Shown: piece by piece, positions 1-5,630 of the stretch
Layout of the letters: the number at the start of each line of letters is the position of its first letter
How positions within the stretch are numbered: the stretch's first letter is position 1
Source: UMGS1590 sp963558655
Lineage (GTDB): Bacteria; Bacillota; Peptococcia; Peptococcales; Peptococcaceae
Assembly (NCBI GenBank): GCA_963558655.1
Contig: CAUWHJ010000026.1
Coordinates: forward strand, 1-33,281
Direction of reading: 5' to 3'
Length of the DNA: 33,281 bases
The notes under the pieces: model-generated
Seen by the model: the letters and a program-made list of their open reading frames with translations, nothing else
What the model was told of the DNA's origin: nothing
Databases searched by the model: none
Program-made: the position numbers and the translations under genes

Positions 1-1
1 C

Positions 2-301
2 ACGATTATCTTGGCACTGGCATTGGTCAATCAGCTTTTGAGCGTTACCGGCCATACTGTGCTGCCAATCGAGGATGCACAGATTGAGACACTGGTAAGC
101 ACCATCTGGACAATCGTAGCGGCCGTGGTTGCATGGTGGAAGAATAACAGCTTCACTGTGGCGGCCGTGGAAGCCGACACCGTGAAAACAGCGTTGAAAG
201 CTGGTGTGTCGCTAGAAGATAACAAAGGTGTTGTTGAAATGCCAAGCGATAACAAGGGCGAGGTCATTGACAAGGTGGAGAAAAAGGAAGTGCGTAAGTA
301 A
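2..301 (+). CDS. Phage holin, 5' end outside the window
   Basis: The reading frame is open from base 2, so the true start lies upstream; a TTG at 11 is in frame but has no visible ribosome binding site. The visible part has a hydrophobic run (roughly residues 30-45 counted from base 11, ending in AAVVAWWKNN) followed by a long charged tail rich in Lys, Glu and Asp. This is the pattern of small phage holins of the SPP1/phi-LC3 type, which form pores in the membrane so that the endolysin can reach the wall. The stop codon overlaps the start of the amidase by one base (TAATG), which implies translational coupling inside a lysis cassette. The exact holin family is inferred. Confidence 0.7.
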   Translation, partial: TIILALALVNQLLSVTGHTVLPIEDAQIETLVSTIWTIVAAVVAWWKNNSFTVAAVEADTVKTALKAGVSLEDNKGVVEMPSDNKGEVIDKVEKKEVRK

Positions 302-1053
302 TGAGCCAAATGGTAGGAAGTAGGGGTACATACGAGTACCTAACTCAGTACGATAGCAGCGGCTATAATGGTTATGCCACCATTGATGCGTATGTTGTGC
401 ATTGGTGGGACGACCCAGCGAAGAAACCGACCTTCATCGGCACCGTGCAGAGCCTTTGCAACAATCCTAATGGCTCCGCGCATTATGTTGTAGAGGACGG
501 CAAAGTAGCTTGCTTAATTGCGCCTGGCTTGCGTGCATGGCACGTTCGCAGCAACGATTTTCAGCGCGTTATGGTGGGCGTGTACGATGTCAATAGCCAT
601 ACAGTGGGGATTGAGTGTAACCCGCGCATGACAGATGGTGATGTTGAGACACTTTGCCAGCTTTTAGCGGATTTGTGGATGGATTATGGAAAGAAGCCTA
701 TCTATGGGCATCTGGATTTCATGTCGACGCAATGCCCTGGGACGTACTATGACAAGCTCGATTATATCCGTGGACGTGTTGAAGAAATCTACAATGACAT
801 CTTAAACGGCGGTAACGGAACAACCACAGAGGAGGACGACAACATGGGGCTAACAGCAGAAGAAGTGGCATGGGTCAAACAGATGTACGCTAACAGCAAA
901 GCATCTGAGCCGGATACATGGGCAGCACAGGCGGTGCAGAATGCCGTTACAAAGGGACTGACCGACGGTGAGCGACCAAGGGACGCGGCCAAGCGTGAAG
1001 AAGTGTGGATTATGATTGACCGCGCTTTGGCTGAGAAGAAACAACAGGCATAG
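301..1053 (+). CDS. N-acetylmuramoyl-L-alanine amidase (phage endolysin)
   Basis: This 250-aa protein cleaves the amide bond between MurNAc and the stem peptide and so lyses the cell at the end of the phage cycle. Residues about 8-160 are an Amidase_2 (T7 lysozyme-like) domain. The likely zinc ligands are H34 (VVHWW), H137 (YGHLDF) and C145 (TQCPG); the eight-residue gap between the last two equals that of T7 lysozyme. An Asn/Gly/Thr/Asp-rich linker at about 168-182 leads to a C-terminal module (183-250, EPDTWAAQAV..TDGERP..REEVW) seen in many Bacillota phage endolysins, probably for wall binding. No signal peptide is present, which agrees with holin-dependent export. Its start overlaps the holin stop. 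Confidence 0.93.
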   Translation: MSQMVGSRGTYEYLTQYDSSGYNGYATIDAYVVHWWDDPAKKPTFIGTVQSLCNNPNGSAHYVVEDGKVACLIAPGLRAWHVRSNDFQRVMVGVYDVNSHTVGIECNPRMTDGDVETLCQLLADLWMDYGKKPIYGHLDFMSTQCPGTYYDKLDYIRGRVEEIYNDILNGGNGTTTEEDDNMGLTAEEVAWVKQMYANSKASEPDTWAAQAVQNAVTKGLTDGERPRDAAKREEVWIMIDRALAEKKQQA

Positions 1054-1141
1054 TTGACCATATGGCAGAGATGCGTTATGATGGGTGTATGAGATAATGG
1101 GTTTTATCTCAAACCGTCAAAAGTGTTGCTTATGCAACGAA

Positions 1142-1171
1142 AAAGAGCAGGTGTGCCAACACCTGCTCTTT
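1142..1171 (+). terminator. Perfect hairpin after the lysis cassette
   Basis: A 13-bp perfect stem (1142-1154 with 1159-1171) encloses a GCCA loop and is followed by ATTTCGTTT. The stem begins with AAA and ends with TTT, so it can act in both directions. Two smaller hairpins precede it: GAGATAA/TTATCTC at 1091-1110 and GTTGC/GCAAC at 1125-1138. The inner part, GCAGGTGTGCCAACACCTGC, recurs with one change at 1283-1302. Confidence 0.75.
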
Positions 1172-1204
1172 ATTTCGTTTAATGGCGAGCATTGCCTTTC
1201 GGGG

Positions 1205-1310
1205 TATAATAGTGTATGATAAAGATAAGGTAAAGCCTCCACCGTGCTTACCGTGAAAGCTGCAAATCGGTGTACAAAAAAGGCAGGTGCGCCAACACCT
1301 GCCTTCAAAT
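1205..1310 (+). ncRNA. Possible small RNA with its own -10 box and terminator
   Basis: A perfect TATAAT stands at 1205-1210 with no open reading frame or ribosome binding site after it. About 70 bases later lies a terminator-like hairpin (1280-1289 with 1296-1305). A transcript starting near 1217 would be about 90 nt. It contains ACCGTG twice (1241-1246, 1250-1255) and CACCG/CGGTG (1240-1244, 1268-1272), which can pair. There is no good -35 box, so the promoter is weak evidence. The compact layout resembles antitoxin RNAs of type I toxin-antitoxin loci or phage regulatory RNAs; this is inference only. Confidence 0.25.
1280..1305 (+). terminator. Second copy of the GCAGGTG hairpin
   Basis: AAGGCAGGTG pairs with CACCTGCCTT around the loop CGCCAA. 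The core differs from the hairpin at 1142-1171 by one base (T to C). The U-run is poor (CAAATCC follows), so it may end a short RNA or simply be a structural repeat. Confidence 0.5.
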
Positions 1311-1369
1311 CCGTTTATTGACCGGAAAAACGCCGAGGCTTAGGTTGCTTTTATTTTCGGTTAAGCCAT

Positions 1370-1389
1370 TTACAAATGCTTACAAATGC
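1370..1389 (+). repeat. Tandem 10-bp repeat TTACAAATGC x2
   Basis: Two perfect back-to-back copies of TTACAAATGC lie 30 bases before a strong terminator. Short direct repeats of this kind occur as recombinase or excisionase arm sites near prophage ends, but nothing else here shows that role. Confidence 0.45.
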
Positions 1390-1419
1390 GGTCGATAATT
1401 GCGGAAAGTCTAAACGAAA

Positions 1420-1451
1420 CCCCTAGCTGTAATGGCTAGGGGCTATTTTTT
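1420..1451 (+). terminator. Rho-independent terminator
   Basis: CCCCTAGC (1420-1427) pairs perfectly with GCTAGGGG (1435-1442) around a 7-base loop and is followed by CTATTTTTTT. The orientation fits transcripts coming from the lysis cassette side. Confidence 0.85.
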
Positions 1452-1456
1452 TGCGG

Positions 1457-1617
1457 TTATTTTCTTTTCTTTATCCTTCCGGTGCAAATTGGGCATCCGT
1501 AATGCTTTCGTGCTCTGTTGTTGATGATAGCTTCCCAAACATGGCCTTCGCTGCATATCCACCAGACTTTTTATTGTTTGCGAGAAAAACGACCCTCTAT
1601 AATTCGATATTTGCCAT
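1457..1617 (-). pseudogene. Broken zinc-ribbon protein (DUF4379-like) remnant
   Basis: Read on the minus strand, 1570 down to 1457 encodes a 37-residue end with the pattern KVWWICSEGHVWEA, then IINNRARK and GCPICTGR. The Cys..His..Cys-x2-Cys spacing and the WW-x-C-x2-GH-x-W signature match the 'probable zinc-ribbon' repeats (DUF4379) often found in phage and mobile-element proteins. An in-frame stop (complement of 1571-1573) directly precedes it. The neighbouring frame upstream reads ..VVFLANNKK, which would join smoothly to VWWIC if one A were restored in the A5 run; that frame also has its own TAG. So the gene has both a frameshift and a nonsense change, and its front is missing. The function was probably DNA or RNA binding or a nuclease accessory. 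Confidence 0.55.
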
Positions 1618-1754
1618 GCCTATTGTTGTGCAGGATAAATAATATTAAGCGCGATTAAAAAGCGTTAAAACGAAGCACAGGACGTTTGACGGGATTTATA
1701 ATTAAAAAGAGTATATTTGATTGCTTTTGTGCCGTTGGAGAATACAAAAAAATG

Positions 1755-1806
1755 TTGCAATCTATGAAAGAAAATCATTTACATAGATTGCAATATATGT
1801 TATAAT
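1755..1806 (+). promoter_or_regulatory. Strong promoter with a 12-bp inverted-repeat operator
   Basis: TTTACA (1778-1783) and TATAAT (1801-1806) are 17 bases apart, an almost consensus sigma-A promoter. A perfect inverted repeat, TTGCAATCTATG (1755-1766) and CATAGATTGCAA (1782-1793), places its right arm inside the promoter spacer and its left arm just upstream of the -35 box. This geometry is typical of a repressor operator, such as a phage repressor. It drives the 44-aa reading frame at 1831. Confidence 0.75.
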
Positions 1807-1830
1807 TAAGTCATGAAAGGAGGTGAAACG

Positions 1831-1965
1831 GTGGATGATATAAAAATAGTCGCTCTTCTAAATCTTATCGTAGCAGCCTTGCAATTTGCAAGAGAGCTAA
1901 TAGGTCTGGCCAGAGACCTAAAAAAAGATAAGAAGAACGACAACAACCAAAACGGGGGCGAATAA
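1831..1965 (+). CDS. 44-aa amphipathic peptide of the prophage end
   Basis: A GTG start at 1831 follows a near-perfect ribosome binding site (AGGAGGTG, 1818-1825, spacing 5). An in-frame ATG at 1813 would lie before that site and is less likely. The product begins MDDIKIVALLNLIVAAL, continues as a hydrophobic/amphipathic helix to about residue 30 with a few charged residues (Arg21, Glu22, Arg28), and ends in a Lys/Asp/Asn-rich tail. It has its own strong, operator-bearing promoter and is followed by GC-rich hairpins (1954-1986). The shape resembles small membrane-acting peptides such as type I toxins or phage accessory peptides. I recognise no named family, and a toxic role is only inferred. 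Confidence 0.6.
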   Translation: MDDIKIVALLNLIVAALQFARELIGLARDLKKDKKNDNNQNGGE

Positions 1966-1986
1966 GCCCCCACCCCTTCGGGGGGG
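1954..1986 (+). terminator. GC-rich overlapping hairpins after the 44-aa gene
   Basis: GGGGGC near 1954-1959 can pair with GCCCCC at 1966-1971, or CACCCC at 1971-1976 can pair with GGGG after the TTCG loop (1977-1980). The two helices share the C-run and compete. No U-run follows, so this is more likely a 3'-end stabiliser or translation-blocking structure for the next small gene than a classical terminator. Confidence 0.4.
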
Positions 1987-2017
1987 ATAATTACAGTATA
2001 TCATCAAGCCGAGCAAA

Positions 2018-2101
2018 ATGCTATTACTAATATCTGTGTTGGCTTTAGTGCTAACAGTAGCTGCAATAGGAATTGCGATTTATCGAGAGAAGAGGTTTTG
2101 A
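2018..2101 (+). CDS. 27-aa single-pass membrane micro-peptide
   Basis: An ATG at 2018 opens a 27-codon frame. The product begins MLLLISVLALVLTVAAIG and ends with YREKRF: one uninterrupted transmembrane segment followed by a positively charged tail, so the C-terminus should be cytoplasmic. The upstream GAGC is a weak ribosome binding site. The stop at 2099-2101 lies three bases before the next start at 2104, whose own ribosome binding site (AGAGG, 2091-2095) sits in the end of this frame. That tight packing suggests the two are translated together. No family is recognised; it could be a phage membrane peptide or a chance frame. Confidence 0.4.
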   Translation: MLLLISVLALVLTVAAIGIAIYREKRF

Positions 2102-2103
2102 AC

Positions 2104-2610
2104 ATGGCAGGAAAACGAAAAGCGGTCTATGACCCTGTTGCGCAAAAGAAGTGGGCAAGTAAAAATCGCGAGAACCGCAATGCGAACACCAGACGTTCCA
2201 ATGCGAAGCGATACATCAGAGAAGATGCCAACTTGTATGAGCTGAACGAGCTGCAAAAGATGATTGAAGAACGGAGAGAATTTATTATGAACAATGTAGA
2301 TTTTGCCAACGAAGAAACTATTATCGCTATCGCAAAGCATTGTGATTGGCGTGATGATGCCATTGAGCGCCAGATGAAAACTGATGGCATCGTGATTTAC
2401 GATCCGGAAGAATGGGTGGAAGAGCAACAACGCTTTGCATCTGATAACTGGGATGAAGATGAACTTGAAAATTGGTTTGAGAACATAGGCGTGAAAAGCT
2501 GGGATGATTTACTTGAACAGCTTGGCAAAGGGAAGATGGGTGTTGTAGAAAATGGTATAGAGAACGGTGTCTATGAAGGCAGACCTTTCGTGATGGTGAC
2601 GCCGATGTAA
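2104..2610 (+). CDS. Phage-associated hypothetical protein with a basic N-terminus
   Basis: This soluble 168-aa protein starts at ATG 2104, which follows AGAGG at 2091-2095; a TTG two codons upstream is in frame but badly placed. Residues 1-60 are strongly basic and helical (QKKWASKNRENRNANTRRSN, then ELNELQKMIEERRE), a layout I know from many small Bacillota prophage and conjugative-element proteins that may bind nucleic acid. The C-terminal 100 residues are acidic and rich in Trp and Glu (WVEEQQRFAS, WDEDELENWF), and I do not recognise them. It is the last gene before host DNA and ends at a strong hairpin. No function can be assigned. Confidence 0.7.
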   Translation: MAGKRKAVYDPVAQKKWASKNRENRNANTRRSNAKRYIREDANLYELNELQKMIEERREFIMNNVDFANEETIIAIAKHCDWRDDAIERQMKTDGIVIYDPEEWVEEQQRFASDNWDEDELENWFENIGVKSWDDLLEQLGKGKMGVVENGIENGVYEGRPFVMVTPM

Positions 2611-2615
2611 TAATA

Positions 2616-2649
2616 AAACGCCTTGGTCAATTAAATGGCCAAGGCGTTT
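2616..2649. terminator. Bidirectional terminator at the prophage/host boundary
   Basis: AAACGCCTTGG (2616-2626) pairs with CCAAGGCGTTT (2639-2649), extendable by three more pairs with one wobble. It can end the plus-strand phage gene and, read the other way, the LysR transcript coming from the right. Confidence 0.8.
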
Positions 2650-2660
2650 CTAGTGTAGCG

Positions 2661-2682
2661 ATGTAGTGAAAATGTAGTGAAA
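2661..2682 (+). repeat. Tandem 11-bp repeat ATGTAGTGAAA x2
   Basis: Two perfect adjacent copies lie between the last phage-like gene and the LysR gene. The position suits an attachment-site arm, but the other prophage end is outside the window, so this cannot be tested here. Confidence 0.4.
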
Positions 2683-2775
2683 GCTATGTAGATTTATTCT
2701 TCTTCATGTTTGTTAGAGAAGCGTAAAATATGTCTATGCTAGCTCTTGCTTTATTAGGATGTATAAGCTATCTTA

Positions 2776-3651
2776 TTATATAAAAGCATCTTTCATGAGA
2801 TCGAGAAGTGCTTGAGCAACGGGGCTGAACACTTGATATTTTTTCCAAATCACATGACCCTCGCTTTCTAATTGCGGAGTCAGCGGACGAAAACAGAGGC
2901 CAGAGCTGGCACTGGTGTCGATGAGATGATCGAAGCAAAGCATAATGCCAAGCCCGGCGCGCACAAGAACTGTACCATTATAAGGAAGGTTAAAGGTGGC
3001 AACAACATTGAGCCGTTCTTGCAGGTCGCCGAAAAATTTAGGGTAGTCATCGGTGATGCTTTGCACTGAGAGTACAAGCGGTTCACCGAGCAAATCGGTG
3101 GCACTGATGGCTTCTTTTTCAGCCAAAGGATGCTCTCTGGGGAGAATGGCGCCCCAACGGTCACGCGTTGGAATGGTAAGAAAGTTGTATTTGGTGAGAT
3201 CCACAGGATTGGCGATGACAGCGAAATCGAGCAAGCCTTTGTCAAGGTCGCCGGCAATGTCGGCGGTATTGCCGCTCTTGAGGTGGTAATGGATACCGGG
3301 GTGGAGGTTGTGCAAATCAAAGAGAAGCGTTGCCAGGCGTTTGGTAGCTTCGCTTTCGGCGCAGCCGATGAAAATGTCGCCGCGCAAGTCGTTGTCGAGA
3401 GATTGAAATTCTTCCGTAGTTTTATCGACCATTTGTAAAATGTCTTCAGCACGCTTGCGGAGAAGATGGCCTTCCGGCGTGAGTTCAATGCGAAAACTGT
3501 GACGAATAAAGAGACGTTTGCCAAGTTCTTCTTCCAAACCTTTGATTTGACGAGACAGCGCAGATTGACTAACGTGGAGACGTTCGGCTGCTTTTGTCAT
3601 GTTTTCTTCACGAGCGATCTCAAGAAAATAACGAAGTGTACGCAATTCCAT
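2776..3651 (-). CDS. LysR-family transcriptional regulator
   Basis: This 291-aa protein has the usual LysR length. The N-terminal winged helix-turn-helix (about residues 1-60) contains MTKAAERLHVSQSALSRQIK, the classic recognition region. Residues about 90-291 form the periplasmic-binding-like effector domain (GDIFIGCAES, LLDFAVIANP, LVRAGLGIMLCFDH). The start ATG at 3651 follows AAAGGA at a good distance. It is divergent from the small protein/hydrolase gene set beginning at 3768, with 116 bases between them, the common arrangement in which a LysR protein activates its divergent neighbours. A perfect ATATC-AC-GATAT palindrome at 3688-3699 is a candidate binding site. The effector is unknown. 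Confidence 0.93.
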   Translation of the reverse strand: MELRTLRYFLEIAREENMTKAAERLHVSQSALSRQIKGLEEELGKRLFIRHSFRIELTPEGHLLRKRAEDILQMVDKTTEEFQSLDNDLRGDIFIGCAESEATKRLATLLFDLHNLHPGIHYHLKSGNTADIAGDLDKGLLDFAVIANPVDLTKYNFLTIPTRDRWGAILPREHPLAEKEAISATDLLGEPLVLSVQSITDDYPKFFGDLQERLNVVATFNLPYNGTVLVRAGLGIMLCFDHLIDTSASSGLCFRPLTPQLESEGHVIWKKYQVFSPVAQALLDLMKDAFI

Positions 3652-3687
3652 GATGTGTTTCCTTTCTTAGAGAGATGAGTGTGACGC

Positions 3688-3699
3688 ATATCACGATAT
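3688..3699. promoter_or_regulatory. Candidate LysR operator in the divergent intergenic region
   Basis: ATATC-AC-GATAT is a perfect 12-bp palindrome about 60 bases before the expected transcription start of the divergent gene (a TACAAT/TAGAAT -10 region lies at 3736-3746). LysR proteins bind palindromes at about -65. No -35 box is seen, as expected for an activated promoter. Confidence 0.45.
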
Positions 3700-3767
3700 T
3701 CATTTTAGCAATTAGCGCATAGTGCAGCAAGGGGGTAGAATACAATCGAAGGGAGGAGTGGAAGGTG

Positions 3768-4013
3768 ATGGCTCATATTCATGATCGGGCGGCTATGCTG
3801 CAACAAAATCTTCTGGATGCTGGCTGTGGCCAACGCCTGACAGCCGATATTCTACGGTATTTGCTGTCGGGTACGGATCATGGTATCCACTGTGCGTTAT
3901 GTTTGCTACGCAAGCAGAAACAAACCCTTTTGACACAGCTTCATAACAACGAGCGTCAAATTGACAGCTTAGATTATTTGGTTTATGTTATCTCTCAACA
4001 ACAGAAAGGATGA
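3768..4013 (+). CDS. Small conserved Bacillota protein upstream of the hydrolase
   Basis: This 81-aa soluble protein starts at ATG 3768 behind GGGAGGAG (3751-3758); a GTG one codon earlier is possible. Its features LLDAGCG, CALCLLRKQKQTLL and ERQIDSLDYLVY follow a pattern I recall in small Clostridia proteins (DAGC..IALLKRHRKELL..QKKIDCLDYL) that sit beside LysR or MerR regulators and flavodoxin or reductase genes. It looks all-helical and carries three cysteines (C20, C42, C45). The role is unknown. It is six bases upstream of the hydrolase and is surely co-transcribed with it. Confidence 0.75.
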   Translation: MAHIHDRAAMLQQNLLDAGCGQRLTADILRYLLSGTDHGIHCALCLLRKQKQTLLTQLHNNERQIDSLDYLVYVISQQQKG

Positions 4014-4019
4014 GTTTTT

Positions 4020-5012
4020 ATGGAAGAACTGACGTTGACTCAGGAATGGGATAAGGTGTTTCCACAAAGCGATAAGGTGACCCATAGTAAGGTGACTTTT
4101 CATAATCGGTATGGCATTACCTTGGCAGCGGATCTTTATGTGCCTAAGAATGCGGAAGGGAAGCTGGCTGCTATTGCTGTATGCGGGCCTTTTGGTGCGG
4201 TGAAAGAACAGGCTTCTGGTTTTTATGCACAAACCATGGCGGAATACGGCTTTTTAACCCTGGCTTTTGATCCTTCGTTTACGGGTGAAAGTGGTGGAAC
4301 GCCACGTTACATGGCATCACCAGACATCAACACCGAAGATTTTCAGGCGGCAGTGGATTATCTGTCTTGCCGTGATGATGTGGACGCTGAACGTATTGGC
4401 ATCATTGGCATTTGCGGCTGGGGTGGTCTGGCGCTGAACACCGCGGCACTCGACACCCGCATTAAAGCAACGGTGGCTTCTACCATGTATGATATGAGTC
4501 GCATTGGTGCCAAAGGCTATTTTGATGCCGATGATAGTGAAGAAAAACGTCATCTTATTCGCGAAGCATGGAATAAGCAGCGCACCGAAGATTATAAGAA
4601 TGGCTCTTATGCACGCGGTGGTGGTGTGGTTGATCCATTGCCGGCAGATGCACCGTTTTTTGTTAAGGACTATTATGATTATTATAAGACCGATCGTGGC
4701 TATCATGCACGTTCGCTGAATTCCAATGATGGCTGGAACGTCACCGGTACAATGAGTTTTATGAATCAGCCAATCCTTACTTATACCAATGAAATTCGCA
4801 GTGCTGTGCTTATCATGCATGGTGAAAAAGCGCATTCCTGCTATATGAGTAAGGACGCTTATGATTCTATGATGGACGGCAACCCTGTTCCGGAAAATAA
4901 GGAACTGTTGATTATTCCGGATGCAGTGCATACGGATCTTTATGATGGCGGTAATAAAAATGCCATTCCATTTGGTAAGATAGTAAACTTTTTTAACACC
5001 TATCTGAAATAA
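4020..5012 (+). CDS. Alpha/beta hydrolase with a Cys nucleophile
   Basis: This 330-aa cytoplasmic protein has the alpha/beta hydrolase fold of the YcjY/dienelactone hydrolase kind. The nucleophile elbow reads G-I-C-G-W-G (C132), with Cys in place of the usual Ser, as in dienelactone hydrolase. The oxyanion strand is AVCGPFGAVKEQ, the probable catalytic His is H304 (DAVHTDLYD), and MHGEKAHS at 266-273 lies near the acid position. The family hydrolyses small esters or lactones; the natural substrate here is unknown. It lies in a LysR-controlled set with the small protein at 3768, and a terminator (5025-5051) separates it in part from the flavoprotein. Confidence 0.88.
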   Translation: MEELTLTQEWDKVFPQSDKVTHSKVTFHNRYGITLAADLYVPKNAEGKLAAIAVCGPFGAVKEQASGFYAQTMAEYGFLTLAFDPSFTGESGGTPRYMASPDINTEDFQAAVDYLSCRDDVDAERIGIIGICGWGGLALNTAALDTRIKATVASTMYDMSRIGAKGYFDADDSEEKRHLIREAWNKQRTEDYKNGSYARGGGVVDPLPADAPFFVKDYYDYYKTDRGYHARSLNSNDGWNVTGTMSFMNQPILTYTNEIRSAVLIMHGEKAHSCYMSKDAYDSMMDGNPVPENKELLIIPDAVHTDLYDGGNKNAIPFGKIVNFFNTYLK

Positions 5013-5024
5013 TAGTATTTGGAT

Positions 5025-5051
5025 AAAAGCGGAGGTCTGCCTTCGCTTTTT
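5025..5051 (+). terminator. Terminator between the hydrolase and flavoprotein genes
   Basis: AAAAGCGGAGG (5025-5035) pairs with CCTTCGCTTTT (5040-5050) with one wobble and is followed by TG. It probably gives partial read-through into the flavoprotein/aldo-keto reductase pair, as no clear promoter is visible between the hairpin and 5087. Confidence 0.7.
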
Positions 5052-5086
5052 GTTGCATCATGAAACGATATAAGGAGAGATATTTT

Positions 5087-5617
5087 ATGAATATTCTCGT
5101 GTTGAATGGCAGTCCACGCCCACAAGGTAACACGAAACAAATGGTCAATGCTTTTCGAGAAGGGGCAGAATCTGTTGGACATCGTGTTGATGTTATCGAT
5201 GTCTGCAAGAAAAACATTAAAGGTTGCCTGGCGTGTGAATATTGCCATACAAAAGGAAACGGCACCTGTATCCAGAAAGACGATATGCAGGAAGTGGTGG
5301 CTCTTTTGCATGAAGCAGATATGCTTGTGATTGCATCGCCGATTTACTATCATGGTTTGAGCGGGCAGCTTAAATGCGTCATCGACCGCTTCTATGCGCC
5401 GGCTTATCCAAGCGGTCCGGCACGGCTCAAAAAGGTAGCGATGATTTTAAGCTCCGGTGCAGATGGCGTATATGATGGCGCACGTTTCTCTTTTGATGGA
5501 GATTTTGTGGGTTGGCTTGGTTTGGAAAACATGGGATTTTTTACAGCGCATGGCAGCGAAAATGGATCACCTGAAAAGCTCGCAGAATTACGTGCGTTCG
5601 GTGCCTCTTTGCGGTAA
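5087..5617 (+). CDS. Iron-sulfur-type flavoprotein / NAD(P)H-dependent FMN reductase
   Basis: This 176-aa flavodoxin-fold protein starts at ATG 5087, directly after AAGGAGAG; an earlier in-frame ATG (5060) has no ribosome binding site. The FMN phosphate loop is NGSPRPQGNT. The cysteine set C47-x2-C50-x2-C53-x7-C61 matches the compact cluster motif of the Isf-like iron-sulfur flavoproteins, which move electrons from ferredoxin or NAD(P)H to small acceptors in anaerobes. SPIYYHGLSGQLK is the second flavin-contact segment. It is followed at 13 bases by an aldo/keto reductase, and two related proteins lie at 31610-32714. Whether a 4Fe-4S cluster is really bound is inferred. Confidence 0.9.
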   Translation: MNILVLNGSPRPQGNTKQMVNAFREGAESVGHRVDVIDVCKKNIKGCLACEYCHTKGNGTCIQKDDMQEVVALLHEADMLVIASPIYYHGLSGQLKCVIDRFYAPAYPSGPARLKKVAMILSSGADGVYDGARFSFDGDFVGWLGLENMGFFTAHGSENGSPEKLAELRAFGASLR

Positions 5618-5630
5618 AGAAAGGAATACG

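Larger units (their letters stand above)
1054..1830. other. Long stretch without an intact gene at the prophage end
   Basis: About 780 bases hold no intact coding region that I can support. The stretch contains the hairpins at 1091-1171, 1280-1305 and 1420-1442, an isolated TATAAT (1205-1210), a perfect tandem 10-bp repeat TTACAAATGC x2 (1370-1389), a broken zinc-ribbon gene on the minus strand (1457-1617), and the promoter/operator of the next gene (1755-1806). A TTG-started plus-strand frame at 1451-1642 has no ribosome binding site and lies opposite the zinc-ribbon remnant, so I regard it as a shadow. Confidence 0.7.

Noticed and set aside
1117..1308. 63-codon minus-strand frame across both GCAGGTG hairpins
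   Set aside because: It reads through two perfect hairpins and has no ribosome binding site; the composition comes from the structured DNA.
1451..1642. 63-codon plus-strand frame from TTG
   Set aside because: It has no ribosome binding site, unusual composition, and lies opposite the zinc-ribbon remnant, whose minus-strand frame carries the real family motif.
2880..3524. Long minus-strand frame inside the LysR gene
   Set aside because: It overlaps the LysR coding frame completely and shows no family motif; LysR motifs are in the other frame.
4317..4931. 204-codon minus-strand frame opposite the hydrolase
   Set aside because: It is the antisense shadow of a well-supported gene, rich in His and Ile in the way antisense frames of this codon usage are.
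5457..5630. Upstream extension of the aldo/keto reductase frame
   Set aside because: It overlaps the flavoprotein gene; AAAGGAA before ATG 5631 and the family N-terminus set the start at 5631.
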